Below, piece by piece: positions 1 through 11,067 of a stretch of 64,000 nucleotides of DNA. Origin of the DNA: Lateolabrax maculatus (lineage: Eukaryota > Chordata > Actinopteri > Acropomatiformes > Lateolabracidae); contig CM062219.1 of the NCBI GenBank assembly GCA_031216445.1, positions 17,707,001-17,771,000 of the forward strand, written 5' to 3'. The position numbers were made by a program, and so were the translations under genes. The notes beneath the pieces are model-generated. The model was not told the DNA's origin, did no database searches, and saw only the letters and a program-made list of their open reading frames with translations. Position 1 is the first letter of the stretch, and every line of letters starts with the position of its first letter.

Positions 1-105
1 GCGTGCGGCGTCCCTGTGTTCGCGGCCCCTCAGGGAGACCCCGTTTACCTCAAGGATCACCTGACCCACCTTCAGCTGGCCGCAGTTATGAGCTGAACCA
101 CCCCT
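1..105 (-). CDS. whrn: whirlin exon 12 (partial): second half of PDZ3
   Basis: After a polypyrimidine tract and CAG acceptor (106-108), 35 in-frame codons begin RGGSAHNCGQLKVGQVILEV and run off the window edge at RDAAR. This is the second half of PDZ3: the GQLKVGQVILEVNG strand-and-turn and the start of the second helix (REHRDAAR) that closes the ligand groove. It is nearly identical to the human residues at this place. In mammals this is the last coding exon, so about 25 more codons, a C-terminal PDZ-binding motif and the stop should follow to the left of base 1. PDZ3 is the part of whirlin reported to bind the myosin XVa tail. Confidence 0.96.
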
Positions 106-2164
106 CTGAGAGGAAGAGAGAGACAGAAAGACAGAGACGTGTGTAAATACTAAAAGAACTTCATTGTTTTAAGTTTGGAGTAAGATCCGATTAAAAGCAC
201 AATAAATGGGCCTCATGTCAGAACCACCTCGTTACCCAATGATCTTGTGTAAAGATAGGAGATCTGGTTCTGTGGTCGATCCATTTTACTTTTAGAACAC
301 AAACAAACGGCACCAGAGACACTTCCTGTTTAGTTTGTGCCACAGTTCCATTTAACCGGACCAAACGGGTTAGGTGTGAAGCACTCCCCATTTGTCATGT
401 TTTCCTCTGCTGACATTCTGTTTGACATTTGGACTTGAGGTTCTGCAGTGTGCAGAATTTTGCTATTTTTTATCCTCTTGGGTGGTATTTTTGTAAATCA
501 CATTTGCTCACAAATGGAAGGGAACAGGCGTCCTTATATAGCAAGTTGGGGGTGTTGTTTATACTAATGATCACATCTCACAAATGTGTGTCTATTCATG
601 AACAGGTGGCATTTCATCAAGCTGAAATGAGCAATTTGCTAAATCTGACCTGAAACACAGAAGCAACGGCTCACAGGAAAAAAAAATACAGGATAAGAAA
701 ACAGAAAAGTTCTTGACTGAAGCCCAAATATATCTACTATGACCCCTTCCATCTAATGCACTAAGAACAACAAAATACAAGAACTCTCCTTCCTCATCTT
801 CCTCACCAGGAAAATATAAACATAATATCAAATGTGAAAATATGAAAAATAACTAAACAAGAAAGAAAATCAAATGAATGTAGATTCATTGCGAATGGTT
901 AAACACTCTACCTTACTTTGCAGCAGACAGAATATTTTTCATACCAGCATGTCTCTTTGATGGGTCAGGAAATTTCATCAAAAAAGTGGTACGTGTTGTA
1001 ATAGGACATGCAGGGTTTTCAAAGTTTGGTTTATATTTATTCTTGAAAAACAAATTTGGTCCATGATGTAATATGTAATCATCATGGCAAAAACCTCAAA
1101 AGTATAAATGAACTGCAGTCCAGGTCCAAGACTTTCCTGCCAAAAAGAAGTCCACTAGCTCAGAGGCACTACAAAGAGTTTTTACAGGAGTCTGACATCC
1201 TTAACTCTGTTCTATTACAGCCAAGTAAACAAAGTCCTCTCAGTGAAACAAGCTAAAATGTAACCGTCCCCCCATAAATGTGACAGGTACTTCGTTAGCA
1301 CACAGAAATAGAGACGCCCTGTCACACACACATAAATACACACACACACGTCCCTGCAGAGCACACAGTCAAGGCTCAGCAGTAAATGTATGCAGCCTCA
1401 CGCCTTTAGAAAGAAGTGTGTGATCAACAAAATGAAAAGCGTTCTGCTGACCGCCAACACTCCCCTCTTGCAGTTACATCTTCACACATTTCATTTGTGA
1501 TGAGAAAAATGTTGTCTGACCCCACTGAGACATGCACAGGACCGAATTTACAACACATACAAGGTCTCAGCTCCTTGGCAGTGAAATCACGCAACTCCCG
1601 AAATAACCAGCAGATATCTGCCCAACAAATCCCACAAGTATCAGTAAAACTTTGAAATGTTGTCAATTTCAGTATCCTTGCCCACAGCCCCAAGTATGCA
1701 TCTAAGGCCTCTCTCTGCTCAAAGTAGATCCTCAGCATACCTGATGCCACTCCTGCTTCTCTGAAGCAAACCTGAATAAATATTATAGTAATAGTAATAT
1801 TTGTTCACCTTATCTGCTTCTCCTCTAAGGTGACATACCCAGAGGACAGATATAAGTGACAGTCATGACTGCTGTTCTTTCCCTCTCTCCAGTCTGAAGT
1901 GGAAATCATCAGCAGCCTCCACATTTTTAATCACAGTCAAGATCGCTCAGAACAGTTTTTGTCTAAATGACTTTCATCCTGCATTCAATTTGGGCGTCTC
2001 TGCTGTGGATGATTTACATCCATTACCAGCGTTAAGTGCCAATGCAAGAAGGAGCGTGTCCTTTATATTGAGAGGCTAAATGTAATGGCCTTGCCTCTAA
2101 GATTTGAAACATTGCAGTGTGCAGTTCAGCCGACTGAGCATGGCTGCTTGTTGATGACTGGCTT

Positions 2165-2196
2165 GTGATTGGCTGTGTTACCCCTGAGCCAATCAC
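2165..2196. promoter_or_regulatory. Inverted pair of CCAAT/NF-Y-type motifs
   Basis: GTGATTGGCT (2165-2174) and AGCCAATCAC (2187-2196) form a perfect 10-bp inverted repeat with a 12-base spacer, each arm containing a CCAAT box. Paired CCAAT boxes are typical NF-Y sites, but nothing else marks a promoter here. Function is inference only; a chance or repeat-derived palindrome is equally possible. Confidence 0.3.
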
Positions 2197-3488
2197 CTTC
2201 TCCTCCGCCTACTTTCAAAACACACCAGCTACAAAAGAAGCCACCATATTCCCTAGATAAAAACAATATGGACGGTTCAGCTATTTCTCAGTTGACTTTC
2301 TGGTGTGTCTGATAAATCTGCTGACAAAGTTAGCAACCAGCCAGTGAAGAAAGTAAAACATTTAGCAGCTAAAAAGCCTGATATTCACAGGTTCCACTGT
2401 CTTGTGGCCTTAAATCAACACATATAAGATACAGAGTCATGTTTTCCTTTGTGACAGTCCCATGTTATCAGGCTCCTGACTCTGACAGCCGACCTCATTA
2501 CATGCTACTTTGATGGCTTAAAACACCAGCAGTGCCTCTCACACCAGGACTGCATCATCACTGCTCTTATTTACTGAGCCTACGACAATCACCCTAGAGC
2601 TAGTAGCAGTCGGTCATTATGATGGGAAGATGGCAGTGATAGCGGGCTGTCGCTTCAGGAGGGGTGATGGGAACTGATAACGACCAGCCGGCCAGCAGCG
2701 GCTTACTCATCTGCTCGTCATCTTCAGCAGGCGTGATTGAGGCGACTTGAGGCGAGAGACCTCGTGCCCGGAGAGACAGGAAATACAGAAGCCACTGTGC
2801 TTACTTCCAATGCTGCAGATAAACGGTATTATAGAGGGCTCTGGCTTTGATGTGATGCCACCATGTCCCCCGGATAAAAGCAACGCTAGTCGGAAACAAA
2901 ATTAACTTGTTTTTTTCTTGCTTTTTTTTTTATTAAAGCAAATGTATAATTCTGATGCTTGGTCCTGTCTGGGGGAAGCAATGGGGCTGTGTGCCTTGCT
3001 CAAGGGCCTAATAACATTGAGTTAGCTCTCCCCAGAGCAACGTTTTTTCATGGCTCACTTTTCCACCTTGAAAAAACTGAACTTGCAAAAAGTCTCCCTG
3101 CATTCCTGTAACAAGTGACCTCGAGGTGGCCATGTTATTAATGTCTCTAAATAACTTTGAAGCTACACAGTGTTATTGTTCAGGGATGTAACAGTGGTGT
3201 CACGTAACTTGTGGCTTTGTCTCACTTGTGATTGATAGGGTTTGCACCTCAGCAATTGGATGAAATCTAGGCAATTCCAAAAAATGTGAGGCGGACCCAG
3301 CAATAACTTAAACCTGATTACAATTTAAATCTACTTGCCTGAATTATTTGAATTAACTTTAACCCCGTTAAACTGAGCCATATTGCATTGAGTTCCTCTC
3401 TCCTCCTCTCCCTCTCCATCCATACGCATTCTTATCCCATTAACGCTTGTTACTGACTCGACATCTTCCCCGTAGCTTTGTGCTTTCC

Positions 3489-3764
3489 CGCCTTCTCATT
3501 TTCTGCAGGTGTTTCTGCCTCAGGAGCTGTAGAGTCTGGATCTGTGATTGGGGGCCTACTGCCCCCATGTTCCTGCTCCACGCCCTCTGCTACAATTATT
3601 ACTATTAGTCTTATTACTACATTCTCTTTCCTCCTGCTCTCTCTCCCTTGTCCCTCACTCTCTTTACTTTTCAACCCAACGGTCTAAACCTGCTCTACGT
3701 GAAAAGTGTCTTGAGATACTTTTTCTGTTATGATTTGGCGCTATATAAATAAAACTGACTTGAC
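3489..3764 (+). repeat. Dispersed fish repeat with retroposon-like 3' tail
   Basis: The segment begins with the TTTCTGCAGGTGTTTCTGCC region and passes through a TTATTACTA/CTCTCTCTCCC pyrimidine-rich part. It ends in TTGGCGCTATATAAATAAAA followed by a CTGACTTGAC tail. I recognise this arrangement from many teleost introns, where it marks the 3' end of a retroposon family. Compared with the usual form, the part between AACCCAACGGTC (3671-3682) and the tail seems deleted. Family assignment is not possible by eye. The open frames at 3450-3733 are by-products of this repeat. Confidence 0.6.
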
Positions 3765-5238
3765 AATCCGGGGTTGATGTGAAGTTTCCTGACTTGCATA
3801 ATGGTTTGGCAAACAGATGAATGTATGCCTTCTGTGACAAGCCACTGTTTGCTCTGTTCTTTCAGTGGTTTCATGGCTTAATTATTTTTTGTGATTACGA
3901 TACATTTATTCTGAACTTGAGCCAGTTAGCTCTTTAATTGATGTGCTGTAAACAAGACTTTACTGTACCAGACCATTGCTAAATGTTTTCAATCTAAGTC
4001 TGTGACTTTCTTTTTTATTAAAGAATGGTGGGAATGGTGCTTTGATATCCCCGAGTGAATGGAGCTTAGTAACAAATAAGGTACAATAATATAACAAAAA
4101 AGTGCTTCGGGAGGCAAAAACAGAAAAACATTCATCAGATAAAAAGTTTAAAAGGAAGATGGCCTAATATTACATCTCTTTACTTGTTTGGGGATTTGTA
4201 TCACCACCTACCCAGCCACCAAACACCCACATACTGCATCCACCCACAACAACAGACCTCCACCTCCTCATCTGTACAAATCCTCCTCATTCCTCCTCTC
4301 CTTATTAACATTGCTCTCACTTCTTTTGCATCCTTCACTCACACTTGCTGTCCTTTCTTCCAGTGCACTCTTAGATTCTGAATGTGCTGATTTCCAATCC
4401 TTTCATACCTCCCCCTGCAATCAGCAACCCTTTTTCATTTCAGTCACCACCTCTGTGGAGTGGGAGGTTGAGAGACAGCCTTGAATGGGGTGTGGACTGT
4501 AGTCTGTGGCTGCCCGCTGCTCTGATCTTTAAATTGTAACTCCCTGGTTCTGTTAGTCTGTTAGGAAATGATTAGTGCCACAGACAGTCCTGAGCTAATG
4601 CAAGGCTCTGTTGAATTGCAAATTACCATGGCAGGCAGATATATGCACACCCAGTCACAGTAATATCTTTCTTCAGAGGTGACTAGTCATTTCTAGCTAA
4701 GCTGTCAATATTTGGATTTCACTCTGCATAGCCCTGGGATCTGAATTTCCAGTACATGCTGCAAATGTTAAATGTAAGAACTCTTTTCAACCATCATTAA
4801 ACTAATTATCTACAAATTTGAACTGAGTCTAATCTTCCATTTTTATATAAAAAAGGTGCTATGCAATCTTCCATAGGTGTTGCTGATTTCACGTATATTC
4901 CTAATTATCAACATTATACCAACTTGCACTTAAAAATCAACTGCAGTAAATTGCCGTTAGTTAAGCATTTTCATGAATTCAATATATGTGCAAAATTAGC
5001 AGAAATCTCAGTGTGAGTTCAGCTACAGTGTGAACCCATAAACTGCCTTAAAGGACATCAAATCCCACCTGGATGGTGGACTTGTGGTACCATCGCAGAG
5101 AATCAAAGATCCACGATTTTATAACACAGCCAACAATGAGAGGAGAATATTCCCCAAAATGGAGCCAACTGCATGTTAATAAGGATGCCAGGTTAAGTAG
5201 GTGAGCCTAGTAGGGGTATTATTTTAAACATGACTCAC

Positions 5239-5361
5239 CTGTATTGTGACAATTCGTGGCAGCGGCTGGCGAGTGTTGGCCCCACCTTCAATGGCAATAC
5301 CCAGGGTGCTGGCACTCTTTGCCACCCTCACTAGAGTAGAGGTGGGCTCCAACAGCCCCGG
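5239..5361 (-). CDS. whrn: whirlin exon 11: first half of PDZ3
   Basis: A 123-bp, phase 0-0 exon of 41 codons beginning PGLLEPTSTLVRV and ending PRIVTIQ. The acceptor is TTTAG at its right edge and the donor is CAG|GTGAGT at its left. It contains the carboxylate-binding loop region of PDZ3 (STLGIAIEGG) and the strand after it; the remaining PDZ3 is in exon 12. Only a couple of residues differ from human in this stretch, consistent with strong constraint on the myosin-binding PDZ domain. Confidence 0.97.
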
Positions 5362-6933
5362 CTAAAGTAAGGGAGAGAGGGGAGCACAAGTTATAATATA
5401 GGAACATTATTTACTGTATGCATACTTATAAACCTGAATATATTCATAACATTACACAACCTCCCTTTGTCTGCCTCCCCTTTGTGCTTCTATGCATTTT
5501 TCATTTTCTGCCTTTGGTTATCCAGAGCACACATGCTCAAGAGTCTTCTCAATGGTGAGTTCACGCATTCATAAAGGCCATGACTCTATATTAACGTGTA
5601 CATATTCAATCCTTGTGACATAATCACAAATAAGCAAACATGTTTAACAGCTTCACAAGTCACAGGACAGAAGAAATATTTTTTCAAGCTATTTACTCAC
5701 TTTTAGCTAGGGATCTATATAATTGTTTTCTATTATTCTCTATTATTCTAATCTCTTACCCAGTGAGAGTGCTTCTTCCTAAAGGGGTTTCTTTCATCTG
5801 TATGTTAATCTGAAACATGTTCCTGGGGTTTTATGTCCATATTCTAAGATAAATAGCTGTGTCCTGAAACCAAAACTATGAGCTATACCTTCTTCTGAGA
5901 ATTTGTCACTTTTAATGACCCATTCCACATTACAGTCATATGATTTATTGTTAATCTAGAAAATATTAATTGGATTAGATTCAATTCAAAGATAAATTAC
6001 TGACTATTTTGTTAACATCCAATAATAACAAGCCTAAACCACTGACATGCTGCTAAAGTTAAAAGTTAAGAATAAAGTTGTTGAATGCTAATAAAATGTC
6101 GTTTCTTAAAATTAGTTTAATTAGTTTTTTTTTTTAAAATATGTTTTTTCAGAGTAGGCCAATAAATTAAACCCCTTTATGAGAAAACACTCAACTACAG
6201 GCTACAGAAGCTAGTGGAACAAAAGCAGAGAGGGTTGAACTTCATACAACACACAAGGTGGTTTGCTCAGCTTCACTTCAGCCCTCTCTAAAACATGATA
6301 ACACCTATCATGTTTGCTTGCAATATTTTCTTCAGTGACTGTGGACTACATTTACGTACTTGCTTACAACTGCACACAATCCTGCACCAGTTAACCAGAT
6401 GTATGTTTTTTTCTGACATAAAGATAAGTAGATTATTAAACGAATGTCTCCTTTAAGTTTATTTAGGGAAGCTTTTATAAGCACATCATTTTTCTCATTG
6501 CAGAACGCACCGAAGGTAAATGCCTTGTTCCTTAGCCATAAAATGCAGCTTTTTATGACACTAAGTTGGTTCAGCCTTCACATTTTCTTCCTAATCACAT
6601 TCCTAATAATTCCAATCTAAAACAGATATTGAATTATCATAAAAAAATCAGGCTACTGCCATCCTCACTTGTTATTTCTTCCATCAATCAATAAGAACCA
6701 GAGAGTGATTTAAGAGTTTCATTACGCTGCACAGCAGTGAGTGGTGAAATAAATGATGGAGCTTTTGACTGAATGCATGACATGAGTGAGAAATAAACAA
6801 ATGGGTGAAACAAAGAAAAAATGGTCTGCGTGAACAGACAGAGGGAGGAGAGAAGAGATCACGGTTAGGACTGAGAACAGTTTCTGGAGGAGGATTAGCA
6901 ATAAAACACATCGATATATCAACCTGCGACTCT

Positions 6934-7234
6934 GACACACACACACGCTTGTACTTCTATACTTGTGAGGACACACAGTGACACAGCAATGCTCTATCAA
7001 ATAACTTTAACCTTAAATTAATTCTAACCTTAACACTAAAACCAAGTATTAACCCTCAAACAGCCCTGCGGAGAAGTTAGGGTCTTTCCAAAAATGTCTT
7101 TTATTTCCAAAAATGTCTTCTCTTTCTTGAAATATCATTATTTCCCAAAAAGGTCTTCATTTTCAAAAAATATCCACATTCAAAAAATTGTGCTTTCCAA
7201 ACCAGGTGTCACTTTCTAAAATGTCCTTATTACA
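6934..7234 (+). repeat. Left part of a CA-flanked dispersed repeat
   Basis: Begins with an ACACACACAC run, then GCTTGTACTTCTATACTTGT GAGGAC, then ACCTTAA-type stretches and ACCAAGTATTAACCCTCAAA, then a series of degenerate TTTCCAAAAATGTC-like units at roughly 22-base spacing (7086-7230). This order is familiar from numerous teleost introns. The unit series is interrupted at 7235 and resumes at 8091. Confidence 0.6.
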
Positions 7235-8090
7235 GTGGCAATAGTCTTTAATTCAACTTATATTTATGAAGTAAAGGTGATGAAGTGTAATGCCTATAGA
7301 ACAATGACACCATCTGTGTTTACTTTGGTTTCCTATAAACCCTGATTTCACTATGCAATTCTGTCTGCCATCGGGCATGATTTTTCCCTGATTTACAGCA
7401 CAAGGTATTCTTTCTGCTTGGTCAATAAGTAACACAACCTGCCTACTTATTAATATTACCGGATGTTGTACTCTTCCTTTATCACAGATCTGGGTTTCTA
7501 GTTCCAATTGGGATTCTTATGGTTGTTTCTTGCTTTAGACAGTAGCTGGGCTGCTAGTGGTTAGTGGCTAGCTATAGTTCCATGAAAATCCAGATGTTTT
7601 AGTCCATAATCCTTTTCTGAGCGGCAATCCGCAGCCGCAACTCATTCATTTTGTTCACTGGAGGCCGAACATTGGCGGGAAAATGCTGGGCAGAGACAGC
7701 TGGTGAGGAGTTGATTCAAGCCTAGCCCTTTGCCCCTCGCTCTTTTCACGCCTTTGTTTACAGTCTCGATGCCGCTTGTGAGCACTTCGGGTCGGCGGAG
7801 CCAGTTTGGCAGCCTCCGTTGTCAGGGCAATCTCTGGAATGAGCTGGAGCACGCGCCTCCATCTTGGTGAGCTAGCAACAAAGAACAAGTGGTTTCTTGT
7901 GGTGACCTTTCTAAAATGAGCAGTGGTGAAAGTTACTATTGTGCTATGATCAAGGAGTTGATAAGCAGACAGATGGTTGAACATTTGAAGCGATCCAGAT
8001 ATCTTTAAGTGACAGCTTAGCAAACAAACAAATTCCACTTGGAAATCTAGGGGGGTGTAACGGATAAAGTTGAAAGTTGACCATTGCCAC
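7235..8090 (-). mobile_element. ~0.86 kb insertion with TIR-like ends carrying a LINE endonuclease scrap
   Basis: The insertion interrupts the TTTCCAAAAATGTC repeat series. Its ends are related in inverted orientation: GTGGCAATAGTC at 7235-7246, and GACCATTGCCAC at 8079-8090, which is the reverse complement with one mismatch; the similarity weakens inward up to TTCAAC. On the minus strand, around 7775-7600, it reads RHRDCKQRREKS, then LPSIFP, then (one frame over) NKMNELRLRIAAQKRIMD. These resemble the region at the start of the endonuclease domain in fish non-LTR retrotransposons. Stops and a frame change show decay. The minus-strand open frame at 8194-7655 crosses from the flanking repeat into this scrap and is not a gene. 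No clean target duplication could be defined. Confidence 0.45.
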
Positions 8091-8241
8091 CAAAATGCTC
8101 TCACTTTCCAAATATGTCCTAATTTTCCAAAAGTTGTATCAATGAAAAAATGTCCCAACTTTCCAGATGTGTCCTCCCCTTCCAAAAATGTCACTTAAAT
8201 CGGTCCTGACAAAGACAGAAACACACTGGCACACACACACC
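8091..8241 (+). repeat. Right part of the split CA-flanked repeat
   Basis: The TTTCCAAAAATGTC-like units resume directly at 8091 (TTTCCAAATATGTCC, TTTCCAGATGTGTCC, CTTCCAAAAATGTC). They are followed by GGTCCTGACAAAGACAGAAA and ACACACTGGCACACACACAC. Together with 6934-7234 this reconstitutes one repeat copy into which the 7235-8090 segment inserted. Confidence 0.55.
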
Positions 8242-8334
8242 TAAATTAAAACATTTCTCTTTCCTCAGAGTTTAACAATGAATCCACTCATCCATCCATG
8301 TTTGGTTCACAGCTGTTCTGAATCACCCCCTCAC

Positions 8335-8501
8335 CGGTTTGGAGGGGTTGTCCCCCCCACCCCCCTGGGGGTCTCGGGGGTGGCGTGTGCGTGAGGAATG
8401 GGGACTGCTGTCTTTGCTGATGTGTCCTGACTCAGCTATGTCCACCCCACTGTCCTCACTGAGGGTCTGGCCGCTGTCTGACAGCTGAGACAGGGCGCCA
8501 C
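8335..8501 (-). CDS. whrn: whirlin exon 10: Ser/Gly-rich linker before PDZ3
   Basis: A 167-bp exon, entering in phase 1 (two bases complete the split Gly codon from exon 9) and leaving in phase 0 at KP|. It begins GALSQLSDSGQTLSEDSGVD, a segment conserved with mammals. A low-complexity linker follows (SKDSSPHSSRTRHPRDP, then four glycines) that shares little with human. The acceptor is CCCTCAG and the donor CCG|GTGAGG. The conserved SQLSDSGQTLSEDSGVD block is rich in possible phosphorylation sites and is likely functional; the rest behaves as flexible spacer. Confidence 0.96.
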
Positions 8502-9516
8502 CTGAGGGTAAACAGGCAGACATGATGGTGGGAATCCCAACATACCACATTCAGTATTCGGCCTTTAAATCTTCATCTTGTATGGAGCGACCCAACACTT
8601 TTATTTGTACTGGTTTTACTCTTTTACTTGAACTTTAAGTGCTTTCTTGAGTTTAGTTGAATATTGAAACAAATAGAGGAATTCTTAGTGTAGGATGTTG
8701 TCAAGTAAAACTGCACTGCAAAAATTAAAATAAAACACAACCCAGATTTTTAGATTTGTTCTAAAAAAGACCTGATTTTAAGATTAAATACAAGATTAAA
8801 AACTCATTAAGATTAGTGATTGTTTGCATGCAGTGGCAATCTTCCACAATGGTCTGGGTAATTGCTCATTCAAGCATATTAAGCCCAAGTAAATACATAT
8901 TTGGAGAGATTATACAAATTATATTTAAACACATCTTCTTCCTAACTGAAACAGTTTTTCCTCATTTTATTGCACACGGTGACAATTAGCAAGCCTCAGA
9001 ATCTGGTCAGTGTCAGTGAATAAATCCCACCTGCAGAATCTAATCTTAATGTTTCATAATCACTATAAATACTTTAGGTACAGTTAAATATTACAGTTTG
9101 TTGTTGTTTGGCTATCAATGTTACAATACACCTGAACTGGTGATTTAGAATAATCTTACACTACATTATCAATTCTGAATTTTTTTTCAGAATTTCTGAT
9201 TCGCATTTTAGTAGTGCTGTCCATAAGCAGAACATTTAATCGACAATTATGATTCATTGTTTAACACATTTATGAAGCAAAAATACAAAATGTATTTTTT
9301 TGTTTGTGTCTTATTGTAAATTGAACATCTTCGGTCAGAGAAAACAAGCAGTTTAAAGATGTCAAGTTGAGCTCTGGGATATTGTAATGGGCAATTTTCT
9401 GACGTTTGTTAACTAGTTTACTCAAAGAATATAACAACATTATATGTTATCAATTAATCAGACAAAATGTGACCCTTGCTACATGTCGTGTACATTTTAC
9501 TTCCGGGGTTCCTCAC
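8502..9516 (-). other. whrn: Intron 9
   Basis: About 1 kb of AT-rich sequence with homopolymer runs and no recognisable element or reading frame. Donor GTGAGG at 9516-9511, acceptor CAG at 8502-8504. Confidence 0.9.
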
Positions 9517-10084
9517 CTCGAGCTTGGGGCAGCGGCCGCACCTCGTTGACGTCGGGCTCTGCGTTGTGCCTGTGAACCTCCACTGTAACAAACTGTTGTT
9601 TAGAGCCAGGAGAGGCTTTGGACATGGACACTGGCTTAAGAGGCAGAGGAGGGGGCGGAGGAGGAGCAGGGAGTGGAGGTGGAGGGGGAGGTGAAGGGGA
9701 CGGGGCAGCAGGTTTGGTGCCCCTGCTCGGGGACTGGACCCTGGGGAAAGGGCCAATGTTGTGCTGGGAGACCATAGACAACTGAGCAGCTTTTATTTGT
9801 TCTTTCTTGGAAGGTACAGGGGTATTTCTCTTTCTGATGGCGGCATAGTCCCGAGATGGGTCCCTGGGGTGTTCTCGTTTGTGGTGCACTGAGGGCGAGG
9901 TGGGTGCTGGATCTTTGCTGTGGCTGTGGGACGTCGGGGCTGTGAAGTACAACCCCGAGTGGGAGGATTCAGACGAGGGGCATTTGTTGAGCTGATCTCG
10001 TCTGCTCGGGCGTCTCTGCACCCCCGGAGGGGGCGGAGGCTTGAAGGAGGGGGGGGGTTCAGCTGTGTTGGACTGTACGTCGTC
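9517..10084 (-). CDS. whrn: whirlin exon 9: proline-rich region
   Basis: The largest exon here: 568 bp, 189 codons plus one base, entering phase 0 after CTTCAG and leaving phase 1 at CGAG|GTGAGG. It starts DDVQSNTAEPPPSFKPPPPP, matching the human block that contains SSFKP. It holds a basic Ser/Arg-rich stretch and the conserved blocks SMVSQHNIGPFPRVQSP and QFVTVEVHRHNAEPDVNEVR. Between them lies an uninterrupted proline tract with two runs of six prolines separated by LPA. This is the whirlin proline-rich region, reported in mammals to help bind cytoskeletal partners. The polyproline array is clearly stronger than in human whirlin and resembles profilin, SH3 or EVH1 ligand sequence. Plus-strand open frames here are antisense artefacts. 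Confidence 0.97.
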
Positions 10085-10992
10085 CTGAAGTGAGAGGATA
10101 TATTCATCATTGATTAGGGGTGTAACAATGTATTATGGCACAATATACCATGATACAAACTTACTGTCTGCATGATGGAGCTAAATCTGAAAAAATGTAC
10201 TAATTTTTGTTTGCATAAATTAAATGCAAGAGGGCGCAATATTATTTGTTAATTTATTTTGACTTGAAGACGTTCAATGCTTTCAAACCAGGTTGAACAC
10301 GTCGATGCTTGTCGCTTTGATTCCGCCGGTATCCTGTGTTTCAAAGGTAAGAGAGCTCAAACACAAACTGAACAGTGGAATGAACAACAGTGGGACATGC
10401 GTGGCTCGCCAGTGTATGGGGAGAGACATACAATGAGTGTAAATGAATGTTTACAAAAGAAAAGTAAGGTATGACTTGAGTGGCTGGAAACCTTGGATGA
10501 CGGGAGACTAAAAGCTTTCACCATGACCTCCCTCTTGAGTCCGGCTGTTCAGAATAAACAAATGAGACCTCTTGATATATCTGGTTGCTTTGGAAACTAA
10601 GGTGCAACCGTAAGCTCTTCCTTCTTGCAGAGCTGGAGAGGCAGGAGGACAATTGGATATGCCAGGTGGGATATATAAATCAGCTTCTACTCTCGTCTTT
10701 CCAAACAACAAAGTAAAGATGGACAAAGGCTACACTGGCACTAACTTTAATAAAGCTCTACTTCTCTTTCTTTCTCTCGTTCCCACTTCGCTCTCAACAC
10801 TTGTTTTTTCTCCACCCCAGTTTAAAATACAAAGCCTGCAGGTCAGCCACGTCTCAAGTACCTCCATCCATCGCTACCTCTTCTTTTTTTTTTTTCCCAG
10901 CCCCCTCGCTTCCCACTTCACCCGTGTCGCATCCATCTTTATCAGGCCCAAGCAGGGGCTTTGCCTGCCTGCCTGCCAGCCGCCACGCTCAC
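10085..10992 (-). other. whrn: Intron 8
   Basis: About 0.9 kb. The plus strand at 10741-10930 is pyrimidine-rich (so the pre-mRNA is purine-rich). No coding content; the plus-strand open frames at 10653-11193 lie in this low-complexity sequence and run across exon 8 antisense. A GGGGTGTAACAATG motif at 10117-10130 resembles the start of some fish hAT-type MITEs, but no matching end was found. Confidence 0.85.
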
Positions 10993-11067
10993 CAGAGAGA
11001 TGTCGGTCAGCAGCGTGTTCAGACTCTCGGGAGGATCCCCCGCATTATTCTCCACCACGCTGTCATT
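10993..11067 (-). CDS. whrn: whirlin exon 8: short acidic linker
   Basis: A 75-bp, phase 0-0 exon of 25 codons running from NDSVVENNAGDPPE to LTDISL. The acceptor is CTCTCAG, preceded by a very long polypyrimidine tract on the minus strand (11070-11215 on the plus strand is almost pure purine). The donor is CTG|GTGAGC. The length is exactly that of human exon 8 and the residues align as E-N-x-G early and NxLxxDxS late. It links harmonin-homology domain 2 to the proline-rich region. Because its length is a multiple of three, skipping it would keep the frame. Confidence 0.9.

Larger units (their letters stand above)
106..5238 (-). other. whrn: Intron 11
   Basis: About 5.1 kb separating the two halves of PDZ3. 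It has no convincing coding content. Recognisable pieces are a CA-rich stretch near 1323-1350, paired inverted CCAAT motifs at 2165-2196, and a dispersed fish repeat at 3489-3764 ending in a typical LINE/SINE-like tail. The open frames here are short and pyrimidine-rich or low complexity. The rest is AT-rich unique-looking sequence. Confidence 0.9.
5362..8334 (-). other. whrn: Intron 10
   Basis: About 3 kb. The part nearest exon 11 (5362-6900) is AT-rich with no recognisable content. From 6934 it is occupied by a dispersed CA-flanked repeat that has been split by a second insertion (7235-8090). The donor at exon 10 reads CCG|GTGAGG. Confidence 0.9.

Noticed and set aside
7655..8194. 179-codon minus-strand open frame as a novel gene
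   Set aside because: It crosses from a dispersed repeat into an insertion and then into a decayed LINE endonuclease scrap; no splice context and no start-site support.
9476..9694. Arg/Gly-rich plus-strand frame opposite exon 9
   Set aside because: Antisense shadow of the proline-rich coding sequence (CCx codons read as GGx).
10117..10260. hAT-type MITE starting at GGGGTGTAACAATG
   Set aside because: Only one end resembles such an element; no inverted partner or target duplication found.
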